64,000 nucleotides of DNA. Source: G963677325 sp963677325. GTDB lineage: Bacteria; Bacteroidota; Bacteroidia; Bacteroidales; Prolixibacteraceae. How positions within the stretch are numbered: the first letter of the stretch is position 1; each line of letters opens with the position of its first letter. Of the stretch, positions 51,341-60,908 are shown piece by piece. Position numbers and translations under genes: made by a program. The stretch covers positions 24,224-88,223 of the forward strand of contig CAXXGM010000009.1 in the NCBI GenBank assembly GCA_963677325.2, read 5' to 3'. Below the pieces are notes generated by a model. It searched no databases, was not told where the DNA came from, and saw nothing but the letters and a program-made list of their open reading frames with translations.

Positions 51341-54046
51341 TTATTTCCTGATGTTCGCCTGCGCTGCAGCTAAACGGGCGATCGGCACCCTGAAAGGAGA
51401 GCAGCTGACGTAATCCAATCCGGTCCTGTGACAGAACTCAACTGAACTTGGTTCTCCTCCATGCTCACCGCAGATACCAACCTTAAGGTTTGGTTTGGTT
51501 GACCGGCCTTTGGTAACCGCAAGTTCGATAAGGAGACCTACGCCATGCTGATCAAGCACCTGGAATGGATCTTGTTTCAGGATGCCTTTTTCAAGGTAAA
51601 CAGGTAAAAATTTGCCTGCATCATCCCTCGAAAATCCCATGGTCATCTGGGTAAGGTCGTTCGTTCCAAAAGAGAAGAAGTCAGCTTCTTTGGCGATTCC
51701 TTCAGCCGTTAAGGCGGCTCTTGGAACTTCGATCATGGTTCCCACAAGGTAATCAATTTTCTCTCCGCGTTCAGCAAATACCTTTTCTGCGGTAGCATTG
51801 ATGATATCCTTTTGGTTCTTCAGCTCAGCAATAGTTCCTACCAGCGGGACCATGATTTCAGGACGGGCATCAACACCTTTTGCTTTCAGATTAAGTGCTG
51901 CCTCGATGATAGCCCTTGATTGCATTTCGGTAATTTCAGGATAGGAAATCCCAAGCCTGCATCCGCGGTGTCCTAACATCGGATTGAACTCTTCAAGTTC
52001 CGCTACTTTTATTTTAATCTGATCCAGCGAAATGCCCATTTCTTCAGCCAGTTCCTTTTGAGTCGCTTGCTGATGAGGAACAAATTCATGCAATGGCGGA
52101 TCTAACAATCGGATGGTAACGCCATAGCCGGCCATAGCCTCCAGGATTCCTTCGAAATCCTGGCGTTGATAAGGAAGTAATTTTTTAAGCGCTTTCCGGC
52201 GGCCTTCTGCGTCAGATGATAAAATCATTTCGCGCATCGCTTTAATACGCTCCCCTTCAAAGAACATATGTTCGGTACGGCAGAGGCCGATCCCTTTAGC
52301 TCCGAAGTTGCGTGCGATCTGTGCATCTTTTGGGGTGTCGGCATTGGTCCTTACGTACATTCTGGAATATTTGTCAGACAACTCCATGATCCTGGCAAAG
52401 TCTTTACTAAGAGTTGCTTCCTGTGTCTTTACTTTTCCTTCGTAAACTTCTCCCGTGGAACCATTCAGCGAAATCCAGTCGCCTTCTGAAAATACTTTCC
52501 CCCCGGTTTCCATGGTCCTGGTTTTATAGTCTATACGAAGAGTCCCGGCGCCGGATACACAGCATTTGCCCATACCTCTTGCAACAACAGCTGCGTGGGA
52601 GGTCATTCCGCCGCGTGCGGTCAGAATGCCCTGAGCAATGACCATACCTTCCAGATCTTCCGGTGAGGTCTCAATCCGGACAAGTATTGAACGTTCAAAT
52701 TTATTAGCTTCATCGGCAAAGAACACGATCTGACCCGTTGCAGCTCCCGGTGAGGCAGGCAGCCCTTTTGCAATTACATTCGTTGAACGTAAAGCTTCGG
52801 TGTCAAATACAGGATGCAGCAATTCATCCAGTTTATTTGGTTCTATCCTGAGAAGAGCGGTCTTTTCATCAATAAAATCTTCACTAAGCATATCAACGGC
52901 CATCTTCACCATGGCAGCGCCCGTCCTTTTGCCATTCCTGGTCTGAAGCAGCCAAAGCTTGCCATTTTGTATCGTGAATTCGATATCCTGCATATCCCGG
53001 TTGTGATTCTCGAGTTTTTGCTGGATGACCATCAGCTGTGCATACGCTTCCGGCATGGTCTCTTCCAGCGAAGGATATTTTGCGGATCTTGTTTCTTCGG
53101 ATACTCCCTGCAGTTTGGCCCAACGGCGGGACCCTTCAAGCGTAATCTCCTGTGGCGTGCGGATCCCGGCCACTACGTCTTCTCCCTGGGCATTGATCAG
53201 GTATTCTCCGTTAAATATATTTTCACCCGTTGAGGCATCCCTGGTAAATGCAACTCCTGTTGCAGAGTTGTTGCCCATGTTGCCAAATACCATCGCCTGT
53301 ACGTTTACGGCCGTACCCCATTCAACAGGGATATTATTTAATTTCCGGTAATAGATAGCTCTTTCATTCATCCAGCTGTCAAACACGGCAGCAATGGCTC
53401 CCCAGAGTTGTTCCCATGGATCAACAGGAAAGTTCTTACCGGTCTTCTGAAGAACAGCCTCTTTAAATTTGGCCACCAGGGTCTGAAGGTCTGTTACCGT
53501 AAAATCTGTATCTTGTTTTATTCCTTTTTCCTCTTTCAGTCCTTCAATAATTTCTTCAAACGGATCAATATCTTCTTTGCTGTGAGGCTTCAAACCAAGC
53601 ACGACATCCCCGTACATTTGAACAAAACGCCTGTATGAATCCCATGCAAACCTTGGATTGCCTGATTTCTTTGAAATCCCTTCCACTGCATCGTCATTGA
53701 TTCCAAGGTTAAGGATGGTATCCATCATTCCCGGCATGGATGCTCTCGCTCCCGATCTGACTGACAATAAACATGGATTTTCTTTCGATCCGAACTCAGT
53801 CCCTGTAAGTTTTTCAACATGCGCCACAGCTTTCTTAACATCATCAAGAATTAAATCAAACGCTGCTTTTTGCCCTTTCTCATTGAAAATAGTACAAACC
53901 TCGGTGGTGATGGTAAAACCCGGAGGAACGGGTACTCCAATCAGATTCATTTCTGCAAGATTTGCACCTTTACCTCCAAGAAGATTTTTCATCTCTGCGC
54001 CACCTTCAGCCTGACCATTGCCGAATGTATAAACGTACTTTGTCAT
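51341..54046 (-). CDS. ppdK: Pyruvate, phosphate dikinase
   Basis: 901 residues, full length. The N-terminal ATP-grasp domain has FGNGQAEGGAEMKNLLGGKGANLAEM and SVRSGARASMPGMMDTILNLG. The swivelling domain has the phospho-His in GGMTSHAAVVARGMGKCCV. The C-terminal PEP-binding barrel has GLCRTEHMFF, NPMLGHRGCRLG and FSFGTNDLTQMTMGF. It interconverts pyruvate/ATP/Pi and PEP/AMP/PPi in PPi-based glycolysis or gluconeogenesis. Single gene. Confidence 0.97.
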   Translation of the reverse strand: MTKYVYTFGNGQAEGGAEMKNLLGGKGANLAEMNLIGVPVPPGFTITTEVCTIFNEKGQKAAFDLILDDVKKAVAHVEKLTGTEFGSKENPCLLSVRSGARASMPGMMDTILNLGINDDAVEGISKKSGNPRFAWDSYRRFVQMYGDVVLGLKPHSKEDIDPFEEIIEGLKEEKGIKQDTDFTVTDLQTLVAKFKEAVLQKTGKNFPVDPWEQLWGAIAAVFDSWMNERAIYYRKLNNIPVEWGTAVNVQAMVFGNMGNNSATGVAFTRDASTGENIFNGEYLINAQGEDVVAGIRTPQEITLEGSRRWAKLQGVSEETRSAKYPSLEETMPEAYAQLMVIQQKLENHNRDMQDIEFTIQNGKLWLLQTRNGKRTGAAMVKMAVDMLSEDFIDEKTALLRIEPNKLDELLHPVFDTEALRSTNVIAKGLPASPGAATGQIVFFADEANKFERSILVRIETSPEDLEGMVIAQGILTARGGMTSHAAVVARGMGKCCVSGAGTLRIDYKTRTMETGGKVFSEGDWISLNGSTGEVYEGKVKTQEATLSKDFARIMELSDKYSRMYVRTNADTPKDAQIARNFGAKGIGLCRTEHMFFEGERIKAMREMILSSDAEGRRKALKKLLPYQRQDFEGILEAMAGYGVTIRLLDPPLHEFVPHQQATQKELAEEMGISLDQIKIKVAELEEFNPMLGHRGCRLGISYPEITEMQSRAIIEAALNLKAKGVDARPEIMVPLVGTIAELKNQKDIINATAEKVFAERGEKIDYLVGTMIEVPRAALTAEGIAKEADFFSFGTNDLTQMTMGFSRDDAGKFLPVYLEKGILKQDPFQVLDQHGVGLLIELAVTKGRSTKPNLKVGICGEHGGEPSSVEFCHRTGLDYVSCSPFRVPIARLAAAQANIRK

Positions 54047-54093
54047 AATGAAGAATATTAATTGAAAATTAAAATTGCGTTTAGTTTTAGAGA

Positions 54094-54123
54094 CAAATTT
54101 AAGTTTATTTTTGTTAACCTAAA
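54094..54123 (-). promoter_or_regulatory. Candidate promoter of ppdK
   Basis: On the minus strand, TTTA (54120-54123), 18 bp, then TAAATTTG (54094-54101), 48 bp before the ATG. The -7 box is exact; the -33 box matches three of four bases. Confidence 0.4.
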
Positions 54124-54213
54124 GACATATAAGACACTATTTGTATCTCATCCTTGAAATTTTGTTCTAACCACATCTCCTCACTCCTCATTAACCATTA
54201 ACCATTAATTCAC

Positions 54214-54221
54214 TACTTTTG
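54214..54221 (+). promoter_or_regulatory. Candidate -7 box of the DUF2520 gene
   Basis: TACTTTTG matches TAnnTTTG, 19 bp before the ATG at 54240. It follows an ACCATTAACCATTAA direct repeat. Confidence 0.4.
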
Positions 54222-54239
54222 CCTAAAATTTAAAAGGAA

Positions 54240-55022
54240 ATGAGAATTTCATTAATCGGAGCTGGTAATCTGGCCACCCATCTGGGCCTCGCATTATCTG
54301 AAAAAAATCATCGGATCGTGCAGGTTTTCTCAAAAACCAGGGAACATGCCTCCGAACTTGGGTCCAGGCTTAACTGTCCCGTTACTGATAAATTATCCGG
54401 TATTGTCACCGATGCTGATCTCTATATTATTGCCGTGAAAGATTTTGCAATTCAATCAGTCATTGAATCTGTAGATTTTGGAGATCATTTAGTAGTACAT
54501 ACCTCTGGCGCCGTTCCCATATCTGTCTTTAATGCTTCCTGTAAAAATTATGGTGTCATTTATCCTTTGCAGACCTTTTCCAAAGCAAAAGCGGTGAATT
54601 TTGAAGAGATTCCCATCCTGATTGAAGCAAATAAAAAAGAGAACAGATCAATTCTGAAAAGTCTGGCGTCCGCTCTTTCAAACAAGGTGACTCCGGTAAA
54701 ATCAGAGGAAAGATTACGCATTCATTTGGCCGCTGTTTTTGCCTGCAATTTTGTCAACCATTTTTATTGCATTGCAGAGCAATTATTGAAGGATCAGCAA
54801 TTTGACCTCGATCTGTTAAAACCATTAATCCTTGAAACAGCTTCCAAGGCCACGGCCGGCTCTCCCGGGTTGGTACAAACCGGCCCTGCTGTCCGAAACG
54901 AGAAAGTGATTATGGATAGGCACCTGAAAATGTTATCTCACTATCCCGAGTGGTCAAAACTTTACCAATTAATCAGCGAAAATATTTATAACATTCATAA
55001 AAATGAAAAAATGAAAAAATGA
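54240..55022 (+). CDS. Rossmann-fold DUF2520 protein
   Basis: 260 residues. The N-terminal NAD(P)-binding fold is ISLIGAGNLATHLGLAL, with LYIIAVKDFAIQSVI and VVHTSGAVPISV. The helical DUF2520 domain follows (FACNFVNHFYCIAEQLL, TASKATAGSPGLVQTGPAVRNE). Similar to F420-dependent NADP reductases; the substrate is unknown. The last codons (NEKMKK and the stop) are the first units of an ATGAAAAA microsatellite, so the C-terminus is set by repeat length. Confidence 0.85.
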   Translation: MRISLIGAGNLATHLGLALSEKNHRIVQVFSKTREHASELGSRLNCPVTDKLSGIVTDADLYIIAVKDFAIQSVIESVDFGDHLVVHTSGAVPISVFNASCKNYGVIYPLQTFSKAKAVNFEEIPILIEANKKENRSILKSLASALSNKVTPVKSEERLRIHLAAVFACNFVNHFYCIAEQLLKDQQFDLDLLKPLILETASKATAGSPGLVQTGPAVRNEKVIMDRHLKMLSHYPEWSKLYQLISENIYNIHKNEKMKK

Positions 55023-55110
55023 AAAAATGAAAAAATGAAAAAATGAAAAAATGAAAAAATGAAAAAATGAAAAAATGAAAAAATGAAGGAATGAAGGAAT
55101 GAATGAATGA
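55003..55110. repeat. (ATGAAAAA)10 microsatellite overlapping the end of the DUF2520 gene
   Basis: Ten uninterrupted copies of the 8-bp unit ATGAAAAA (55003-55082), then two ATGAAGGA and three ATGA units. The DUF2520 stop codon (55020-55022) lies in the third unit. Because 8 is not a multiple of 3, each gain or loss of a unit upstream of the stop would shift the frame, although units are identical so the frame meets a TGA again quickly. Confidence 0.95.
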
Positions 55111-55152
55111 ATGAAAAGAATCCCTCAACACTCATCATTATCCATTATTACT

Positions 55153-55797
55153 ATGAAAATCTCCTGGCTCCTATCCACCATTCGCAAATACGCTCCCGAA
55201 GTAATAACCCCCTTCTTTGAGGATTACTTCATCCGTTGCGAAATCCCTGGCGACAAAACCTATCACTATGGCTATGGATCTCTCAAATGGGTAACATTCC
55301 GTATCGCCGAAATAGATCCCGAACGTGCCACCCTCATGCTCTTTACCATCATGGCCGAAGCAATCGCCCGTAACATCGATCAGCAAACCATCGAATACCA
55401 TTGTTATCGTCTGTTCTGCCTCCGAAAATACCGTAAAGCCCTTCGTGATGCCGAACAAATTGATGTCATGCAGTTTCCCGAAATTTCAATAGGAACGCTG
55501 AAAGCGGTCATTAACGATACGGGTAAAAGTATCACAGGCATGATCATACGTAAACGACCTGATACGAATATCATCATTTCTGTTTGTGAAGGAACACCTT
55601 CAGTTGTTGCTTTCCCAAAATTCGCAAATTTTGAAAATGTAAAAGATTATATCCTTGACGAACTAGGAAAAATAGAAGGAGGATGGGAAATACTTCAATC
55701 TCCGAATGGTCAGTTTACCTTTATCAATCACACCCCTGAATTTTCAGGATACGACCACATAATCACCGCTGTGCAAAAAGCCAGATATCATCCGTGA
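55153..55797 (+). CDS. Unrecognised protein between DUF2520 and kdsC
   Basis: 214 residues from the ATG at 55153 (MKISWLLSTIRKY). An ATG at 55111 lies in the microsatellite tail and gives a non-conserved-looking extension. The protein is soluble, mixed alpha/beta, with no signal peptide, membrane segment or motif I recognise. An even distribution of hydrophobic positions and sensible codon use through the whole frame support a real gene; many codons in the first third end in C, unlike the neighbours. Function not assigned. Confidence 0.65.
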   Translation: MKISWLLSTIRKYAPEVITPFFEDYFIRCEIPGDKTYHYGYGSLKWVTFRIAEIDPERATLMLFTIMAEAIARNIDQQTIEYHCYRLFCLRKYRKALRDAEQIDVMQFPEISIGTLKAVINDTGKSITGMIIRKRPDTNIIISVCEGTPSVVAFPKFANFENVKDYILDELGKIEGGWEILQSPNGQFTFINHTPEFSGYDHIITAVQKARYHP

Positions 55798-55869
55798 TTC
55801 GTGTCAATTCGTCCCTAATTCGTGTAATTCGCAATTAACCATTATCAATTATCAATTATCAATTAAAAG
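55793..55869. repeat. Dispersed TTCGTGT..AATTCGT repeat, copy 3, plus ATCAATT repeats
   Basis: ATTCGTGTCAATTCGTCCC followed by TAATTCGTGTAATTCG matches copies at 30760 and 33247. Next come three tandem TATCAATTA words up to the kdsC start. Confidence 0.6.
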
Positions 55870-55870
55870 A

Positions 55871-56401
55871 ATGACATTTTTTAAAGAAAAACTCACTAAA
55901 ATAAAAGCTTTTGTATTTGATGTGGATGGGGTTTTATCCTCGGAAACACAGTTGCTCTCTCCCGATGGGGAAACAGTCCGGACCTCTAATCTGAAGGATG
56001 GATTTGCCATGATGGCTGCTGTTCGGAAGGGTTATCATGTAGGAGTAATTACCGGTGGGCGCACAATCGAAGTGATTAACCGTTGTAAAAAAACCGGGAT
56101 CAGGGATATTTATACCGGTACTCTTGATAAACTACCCTGTTTCATCGATTTTATAGAGAAGAATAACCTGAAGGAGGATGAAGTGATCTATATGGGTGAT
56201 GATCTTCCTGATTATCAGCCGATGATACGGGCTGGGGTGGCTGTTTGTCCCAAAGATGCTGCCCCTGAAATCAAAGCCATCTCTTCTTATATCTCAGAAC
56301 GCAAAGGTGGAGATGGATGTGCCCGGGATATCATTGAACAGGTTATGCGGGCTCAGCAAACATGGATTAATCCCGAAACAATGGACTGGAGCAAATTTTA
56401 A
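55871..56401 (+). CDS. kdsC: KdsC-family HAD phosphatase
   Basis: 176 residues, a capless HAD of the KdsC type: FVFDVDGVLSSE with nucleophile Asp and acid Asp, SNLKDGFAMMAA, VITGGRTIEVINR, and YMGDDLPDYQPM with the late metal-binding Asp pair. It likely dephosphorylates KDO-8-phosphate for lipopolysaccharide synthesis. Residual uncertainty is with other small HAD phosphatases. Confidence 0.85.
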   Translation: MTFFKEKLTKIKAFVFDVDGVLSSETQLLSPDGETVRTSNLKDGFAMMAAVRKGYHVGVITGGRTIEVINRCKKTGIRDIYTGTLDKLPCFIDFIEKNNLKEDEVIYMGDDLPDYQPMIRAGVAVCPKDAAPEIKAISSYISERKGGDGCARDIIEQVMRAQQTWINPETMDWSKF

Positions 56402-56855
56402 TTTATAATTCTTAATTCCTCATATTTATTTGCGAATTTCAAGAACTAGGAATCAGAATAAATTGATGTTTTATTTTACAATCTCTTTGTCAGTTAACAA
56501 TAATATGGTTAAATTTTACATAGGCTCTCCTCGTATTAAGTCCGTATTCGGATCGTACCAGGTTCGTCCCGGCTTTTTTTTAAGAGAACTTACATAATAT
56601 AACAAAATGGAATTCATTTTTAAAACAAATTTCGTCAATCTAAAATACAACGTTATTTCATTTCATATACTTAAATACGAATCGAAGATCAGATTTTCAG
56701 GTCAAAAAGTCACATGAAGTTATCTCAAAGTAACACAATGACTTTGTGTCTTATTTCGTGAAACTTTGTGAGCTTAGGCTCTTAAAGTAACACAATATAG
56801 CGTTCTTAACTTAACGCCCTTAATTCGTAATTCGCAATTCGTAACTCGTTAACTC
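56402..56855. other. Non-coding gap between kdsC and maf
   Basis: 454 bp without a recognisable gene. It holds two AAAGTAACACAAT words (about 56727 and 56785) and a TTCGTAATTCGCAATTCG run just before maf. In other Bacteroidota a UbiA-type prenyltransferase gene often occupies this position; no trace of one was seen. Confidence 0.45.
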
Positions 56856-57434
56856 ATGTTTGAAAACCTGATAAATTATCAAATCATCCTGGCTTCAAAA
56901 TCACCCAGAAGAAAAGAACTCCTGTCTGGGTTAAATATACCTTTTGAGGTGGCGACCCTTGAAGTAGAGGAGATTTTCCCCGATGGACTTTCCATGGAAG
57001 AAATACCCGTATTTCTGGCAAAACTAAAAGCAGACCCATTTCTGGCTGATATGAAAGAGAACACCCTCGTGATCACAGCGGATACCATCGTCTGGATTGA
57101 TGGGGAGGTTTTAGGTAAGCCTTTGGATCACTTCCATGCAGTCGAAATGCTTCAGAAATTGTCAGGCAGAAAACATACAGTTATTACTGGAGTGTGTCTC
57201 ACTTCACATCAAAAACAGGTATCATTCTCATCCCGGACGGATGTTTGGTTTAAAGAACTATCCGGAGAGGAGATCGAATACTATCTTTCCCTGTACCATC
57301 CCTATGACAAGGCCGGATCTTACGGAGTGCAGGAATGGATCGGCTACATCGCCATCGACAAAATTGAAGGATCCTATTTTAATGTCATGGGGCTTCCTGT
57401 ACAACGCCTATACGAAGAATTAAGAAGATTCTGA
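56856..57434 (+). CDS. maf: Maf nucleotide pyrophosphatase
   Basis: 192 residues with the Maf signature IILASKSPRRKELLSGL at the start, ADTIVWIDGEVLGKP and the KAGSYGVQEWIGYIAIDKIEGSYFN-type C-terminal motif (written here only in part). It hydrolyses non-canonical or modified nucleoside triphosphates such as dTTP/UTP derivatives. Normal length. Confidence 0.93.
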   Translation: MFENLINYQIILASKSPRRKELLSGLNIPFEVATLEVEEIFPDGLSMEEIPVFLAKLKADPFLADMKENTLVITADTIVWIDGEVLGKPLDHFHAVEMLQKLSGRKHTVITGVCLTSHQKQVSFSSRTDVWFKELSGEEIEYYLSLYHPYDKAGSYGVQEWIGYIAIDKIEGSYFNVMGLPVQRLYEELRRF

Positions 57435-57683
57435 ACTCCGTCCACCTTTACCCCTGTTTCACTCTTCTTTTTAACGGCTTATTAGTGGGCTTCCTGTGGA
57501 AATTTCCGCAGAAAGTCCGTTCAAAATCCATTGAAGGCCCCTATTGCTGCATATTTATTAAGCAAATATTTTTGACAGGAATCCGGTGATTGTCAAAACC
57601 ATTCTTCTCCTTTCCGAGGGCTATAACTTCCCCTGAAATAGTCTTTTTCTGCATAAATATTCGTAAATTATATATATGTATTT

Positions 57684-57727
57684 AAGTTCAAATATTCTTT
57701 GAATTTTTTCAAAGAAAATTTGAACTT
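57684..57727. promoter_or_regulatory. 20-bp inverted repeat in the susC upstream region
   Basis: Arms 57684-57703 (AAGTTCAAATATTCTTTGAA) and 57708-57727 pair at 19 of 20 positions around TTTT. The symmetric TTCAAA/TTTGAA pattern, about 120 bp before the susC ATG, could be an operator or a leader-RNA hairpin. No standard TAnnTTTG box was found next to it. Confidence 0.55.
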
Positions 57728-57846
57728 TCAATTAGATGTATTGGTTTATAAGTGATTCTGTAATAAGAATTAAAGTTGAATTCTTTTGTGTGTTTTTTTT
57801 GATTTTCTGGTTGGAAATATTTCAAAATACTTAAAAATTCTTCTTC

Positions 57847-60800
57847 ATGAAAAAATTATTTCTTCTGTTTTGTCTGCTATTATCAATGACCAACCTGTTT
57901 TCCCAGCCTAACACATTGGTAACAGGTATAGTCACCGATAAAGCTAAGCAAACTATGCCCGGAGTGAGTATAGTTATTAAGGGAACTACGAAGGGTACTG
58001 TCACGGATAGCGATGGAAAATACTCAATACAAGTTCCTGGGGACGGAACCCTTGTTTTCTCGTTCCTGGGGTATAAACCTCAGGAAATTGCAGTAAACAA
58101 TCGTACTACTATTAATGTGATGCTGGAAGAAAGCATGGTGACTCTTTCTGAATTTGTGGTGGTAGGTTATGGTGTACAAAGGAAAATAGATGTCACCGGA
58201 TCAGTCGCCCAAATAAAGGGGCAGGACCTTTCAAAACAGATATCGCCAAACCCCATCAGCTCTCTGCAAGGGAAAGTAGCTGGTGTACAGATCACCAATA
58301 ACGGTGAACCCGGCAAATCACCCGATATCAGAATCAGAGGGTTGGGTACCTATTGGGGTTCCTCCAAGCCCTTGTATGTAGTGGACGGTGTCTGGCTTGA
58401 TAACGTTGATTTCCTCAATTCCAATGATATCGAAAGTGTTAACATCTTAAAAGATGCTTCCAGCGAAGCTATTTATGGTATCCGGGGTGCTAACGGTGTA
58501 ATTATTATCAGCACTAAAAAAGGTGGAGTAAATGAAAATCCAACGGTAACGTATGACGGAACAATTGGCTGGCAGAAAGCTACAAACCCGGTCGCAATGG
58601 CGAATGGTTTTGAGTACGCTGTCATGTTCAATGAATTAAATCGCCTAAGCGGTTCTACTTCTTCCTTGGATACGACCAAGTTTGCAGGAGGTACCAACTG
58701 GTTCAATCAAATGCTGCGCAACGGCATAATTACCAATCACCAGATTTCGGTCAATGGGGGAGGGGCCAAATCAAATTACCACTTCTCATTGGGTTATCTG
58801 AACCAGCAAGGACTTCTCAAAGATAATCACTATCAGCGTTATACCGGTAATCTGGTTAATGATATTCAAATATCCATTCCTGTTAAAGCCGGATATTCTC
58901 TTACCGGGTCCTACAGCAATTCAAATGATATCCCGACCGGGATCTGGCATCAGATCTATTCAGCGCCATCTGTGCTCCCTGTCTGGTTTGCAGACCACAC
59001 CACTTATGGCGATCCGGGATATTATGGATTGGGTTCGTCTGTTCAAAATCCACAGGCAACATTGGATTTTAGTAATGTAAAAACGGTAAACTATCATGTT
59101 AATGCCAATGCGTATGTTGATATTACATTTCTAAGAAAGCTCGTTCTGCGCAGCAGTATCGGGGGAACTTTTGACCAGAAGGAAAACAGGGCTTACACTC
59201 CTGTTTACACAGCTACCTCCACTCAATCCAGCTCAATCAGTAACCTGGCTCTTATCCGTTATGAAACAAGACAGTGGATCATCGATAACACACTTACTTA
59301 TTCTGATACCATCGGTAAACATCGTTTCACAGCCCTGGTAGGCCAGAATGCCCAGTATTACAACTACGGGGAATTACATACCTCTGCCCAGAATGTGCCG
59401 AATGTCAATTTGGGTAACTGGTATCTGGGATTGGGAAATACCTCATTTGCAACGGATGTTGATTTCAATTATAACCAGGCTTATCCATTAAGATCAACCA
59501 TTGCTTCTTATTTTGGAAGAATCAACTACTCATACAATGACCGGTATCTACTTAATGCAACCTTACGGGCAGATGGTTCTTCAAAATTCTCCAAGGGAGA
59601 CCGGTGGGGCTACTTCCCTTCCGTTGGTTTAGGGTGGATTATTTCTTCAGAAAATTTCATGAAAAATCAGACTGCTTTTAATTCTTTGAAATTAAAAGCC
59701 AGCTGGGGTAAAGTCGGGAACGCAGGTGTGCCAACATTTGCTTCTGCTCAGCAAACGGTCTCCGGAGGCGCTTACGGAGTCATTTTTGGTAATTCTGGTG
59801 TCGTTTCTCCCGGAGTAAGCGTAGCTTCTATTTTACCACCTGCATTGCAATGGGAACGAGGTGTGGGTACAGATATAGGCCTTGAAGCAGTTATACTGGA
59901 TAATCGCCTGTCTATTGAAGCTGATTTTTACCGGAGACAGACCCAAAAGATCATCATGAATGTCTATCTTCCCGGGGCTGCCGGATTGTCCAATCAATTT
60001 ATCACCACCAATGTTGGAGATGCAAGAAACCAGGGTGTTGAATTATCGTTAACCTGGAAGAGCAATACAAACAATAAGGATTTTACCTACAGCATCAATG
60101 GTAATATATCCTATAACAAAAATAAATTCGTCAGTAACAGTGCCGGCGGTCAGAAAATATATGACGGAGGGGTTGGAGCCAATAACGGACAGTTCACAAC
60201 TTTAACCAGTGTCGGACTTCCAATAGGTTCTTTCTATGGCTATAAAGTCATCGGAGTTTTCCAGACTCTGCAAGAAGTTGCGGACTACAAAGATTCTGAA
60301 GGGACGCTTTATCAACCCGGGGCCAAACCTGGCGATTTAAAGTTCGCGAAAACAAGTAACAATGGAATAGGCGCCATAAGCGGCAATGACCGTGTTGTAT
60401 TGGGAAACCCCAATCCCCGGTTAACCTATGGATTGAATACCTACTGGTCTTATCGCAAATTTGACTTCACAGTCGATTTTCAGGGAGTCGCAGGAGTTGA
60501 GGTATATAATGCAAACAAAGGTTTGCGTTACGGAGCAGAAAACTGGACGCTGGATTTTTATAAACATCGCTGGCATGGACAAGGAACTTCCAACAGCTAT
60601 CCATCAGCTAATATCGGAAGCGTTACCAATTCTTCTCCAAGTTCCTGGATGGTAGAAAAGGGAAGTTATTTCAGGATCAGAACCATTCAACTGGGTTATA
60701 CTTTCGCCAGTGATGGAGTCAAGAAATATGGAATGCAGAGTCTGAGATTGTTCGTCAATTCTCAGAATCCTTTTACCTTCTTTAAATATACCGGTTTTAC

Positions 60801-60897
60801 TCCTGAAGTAGGCGGATCGCCGGGTAGTGCAGGAATTGATACCAATGTCTACCCGCTTTATGCAACATATAATTTCGGTGTTAACGTCGTATTCTAA
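57847..60897 (+). CDS. susC: SusC/RagA-family TonB-dependent outer-membrane transporter
   Basis: 1016 residues. A signal peptide (ends near LFSQ) is followed by a carboxypeptidase-D-like beta domain (about 24-105, VTGIVTDKAKQTMPGVSIVIKG), a TonB-box/plug region (SEFVVVGYGVQRKIDVTGSV, SLQGKVAGVQI, IRIRGLGTY, LYVVDGVWL, LKDASSEAIYGIRGANGVI) and a C-terminal beta-barrel. It imports glycan fragments with SusD. First gene of a polysaccharide utilisation locus. Confidence 0.96.
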   Translation: MKKLFLLFCLLLSMTNLFSQPNTLVTGIVTDKAKQTMPGVSIVIKGTTKGTVTDSDGKYSIQVPGDGTLVFSFLGYKPQEIAVNNRTTINVMLEESMVTLSEFVVVGYGVQRKIDVTGSVAQIKGQDLSKQISPNPISSLQGKVAGVQITNNGEPGKSPDIRIRGLGTYWGSSKPLYVVDGVWLDNVDFLNSNDIESVNILKDASSEAIYGIRGANGVIIISTKKGGVNENPTVTYDGTIGWQKATNPVAMANGFEYAVMFNELNRLSGSTSSLDTTKFAGGTNWFNQMLRNGIITNHQISVNGGGAKSNYHFSLGYLNQQGLLKDNHYQRYTGNLVNDIQISIPVKAGYSLTGSYSNSNDIPTGIWHQIYSAPSVLPVWFADHTTYGDPGYYGLGSSVQNPQATLDFSNVKTVNYHVNANAYVDITFLRKLVLRSSIGGTFDQKENRAYTPVYTATSTQSSSISNLALIRYETRQWIIDNTLTYSDTIGKHRFTALVGQNAQYYNYGELHTSAQNVPNVNLGNWYLGLGNTSFATDVDFNYNQAYPLRSTIASYFGRINYSYNDRYLLNATLRADGSSKFSKGDRWGYFPSVGLGWIISSENFMKNQTAFNSLKLKASWGKVGNAGVPTFASAQQTVSGGAYGVIFGNSGVVSPGVSVASILPPALQWERGVGTDIGLEAVILDNRLSIEADFYRRQTQKIIMNVYLPGAAGLSNQFITTNVGDARNQGVELSLTWKSNTNNKDFTYSINGNISYNKNKFVSNSAGGQKIYDGGVGANNGQFTTLTSVGLPIGSFYGYKVIGVFQTLQEVADYKDSEGTLYQPGAKPGDLKFAKTSNNGIGAISGNDRVVLGNPNPRLTYGLNTYWSYRKFDFTVDFQGVAGVEVYNANKGLRYGAENWTLDFYKHRWHGQGTSNSYPSANIGSVTNSSPSSWMVEKGSYFRIRTIQLGYTFASDGVKKYGMQSLRLFVNSQNPFTFFKYTGFTPEVGGSPGSAGIDTNVYPLYATYNFGVNVVF

Positions 60898-60908
60898 TTT
60901 CTGGAAAA

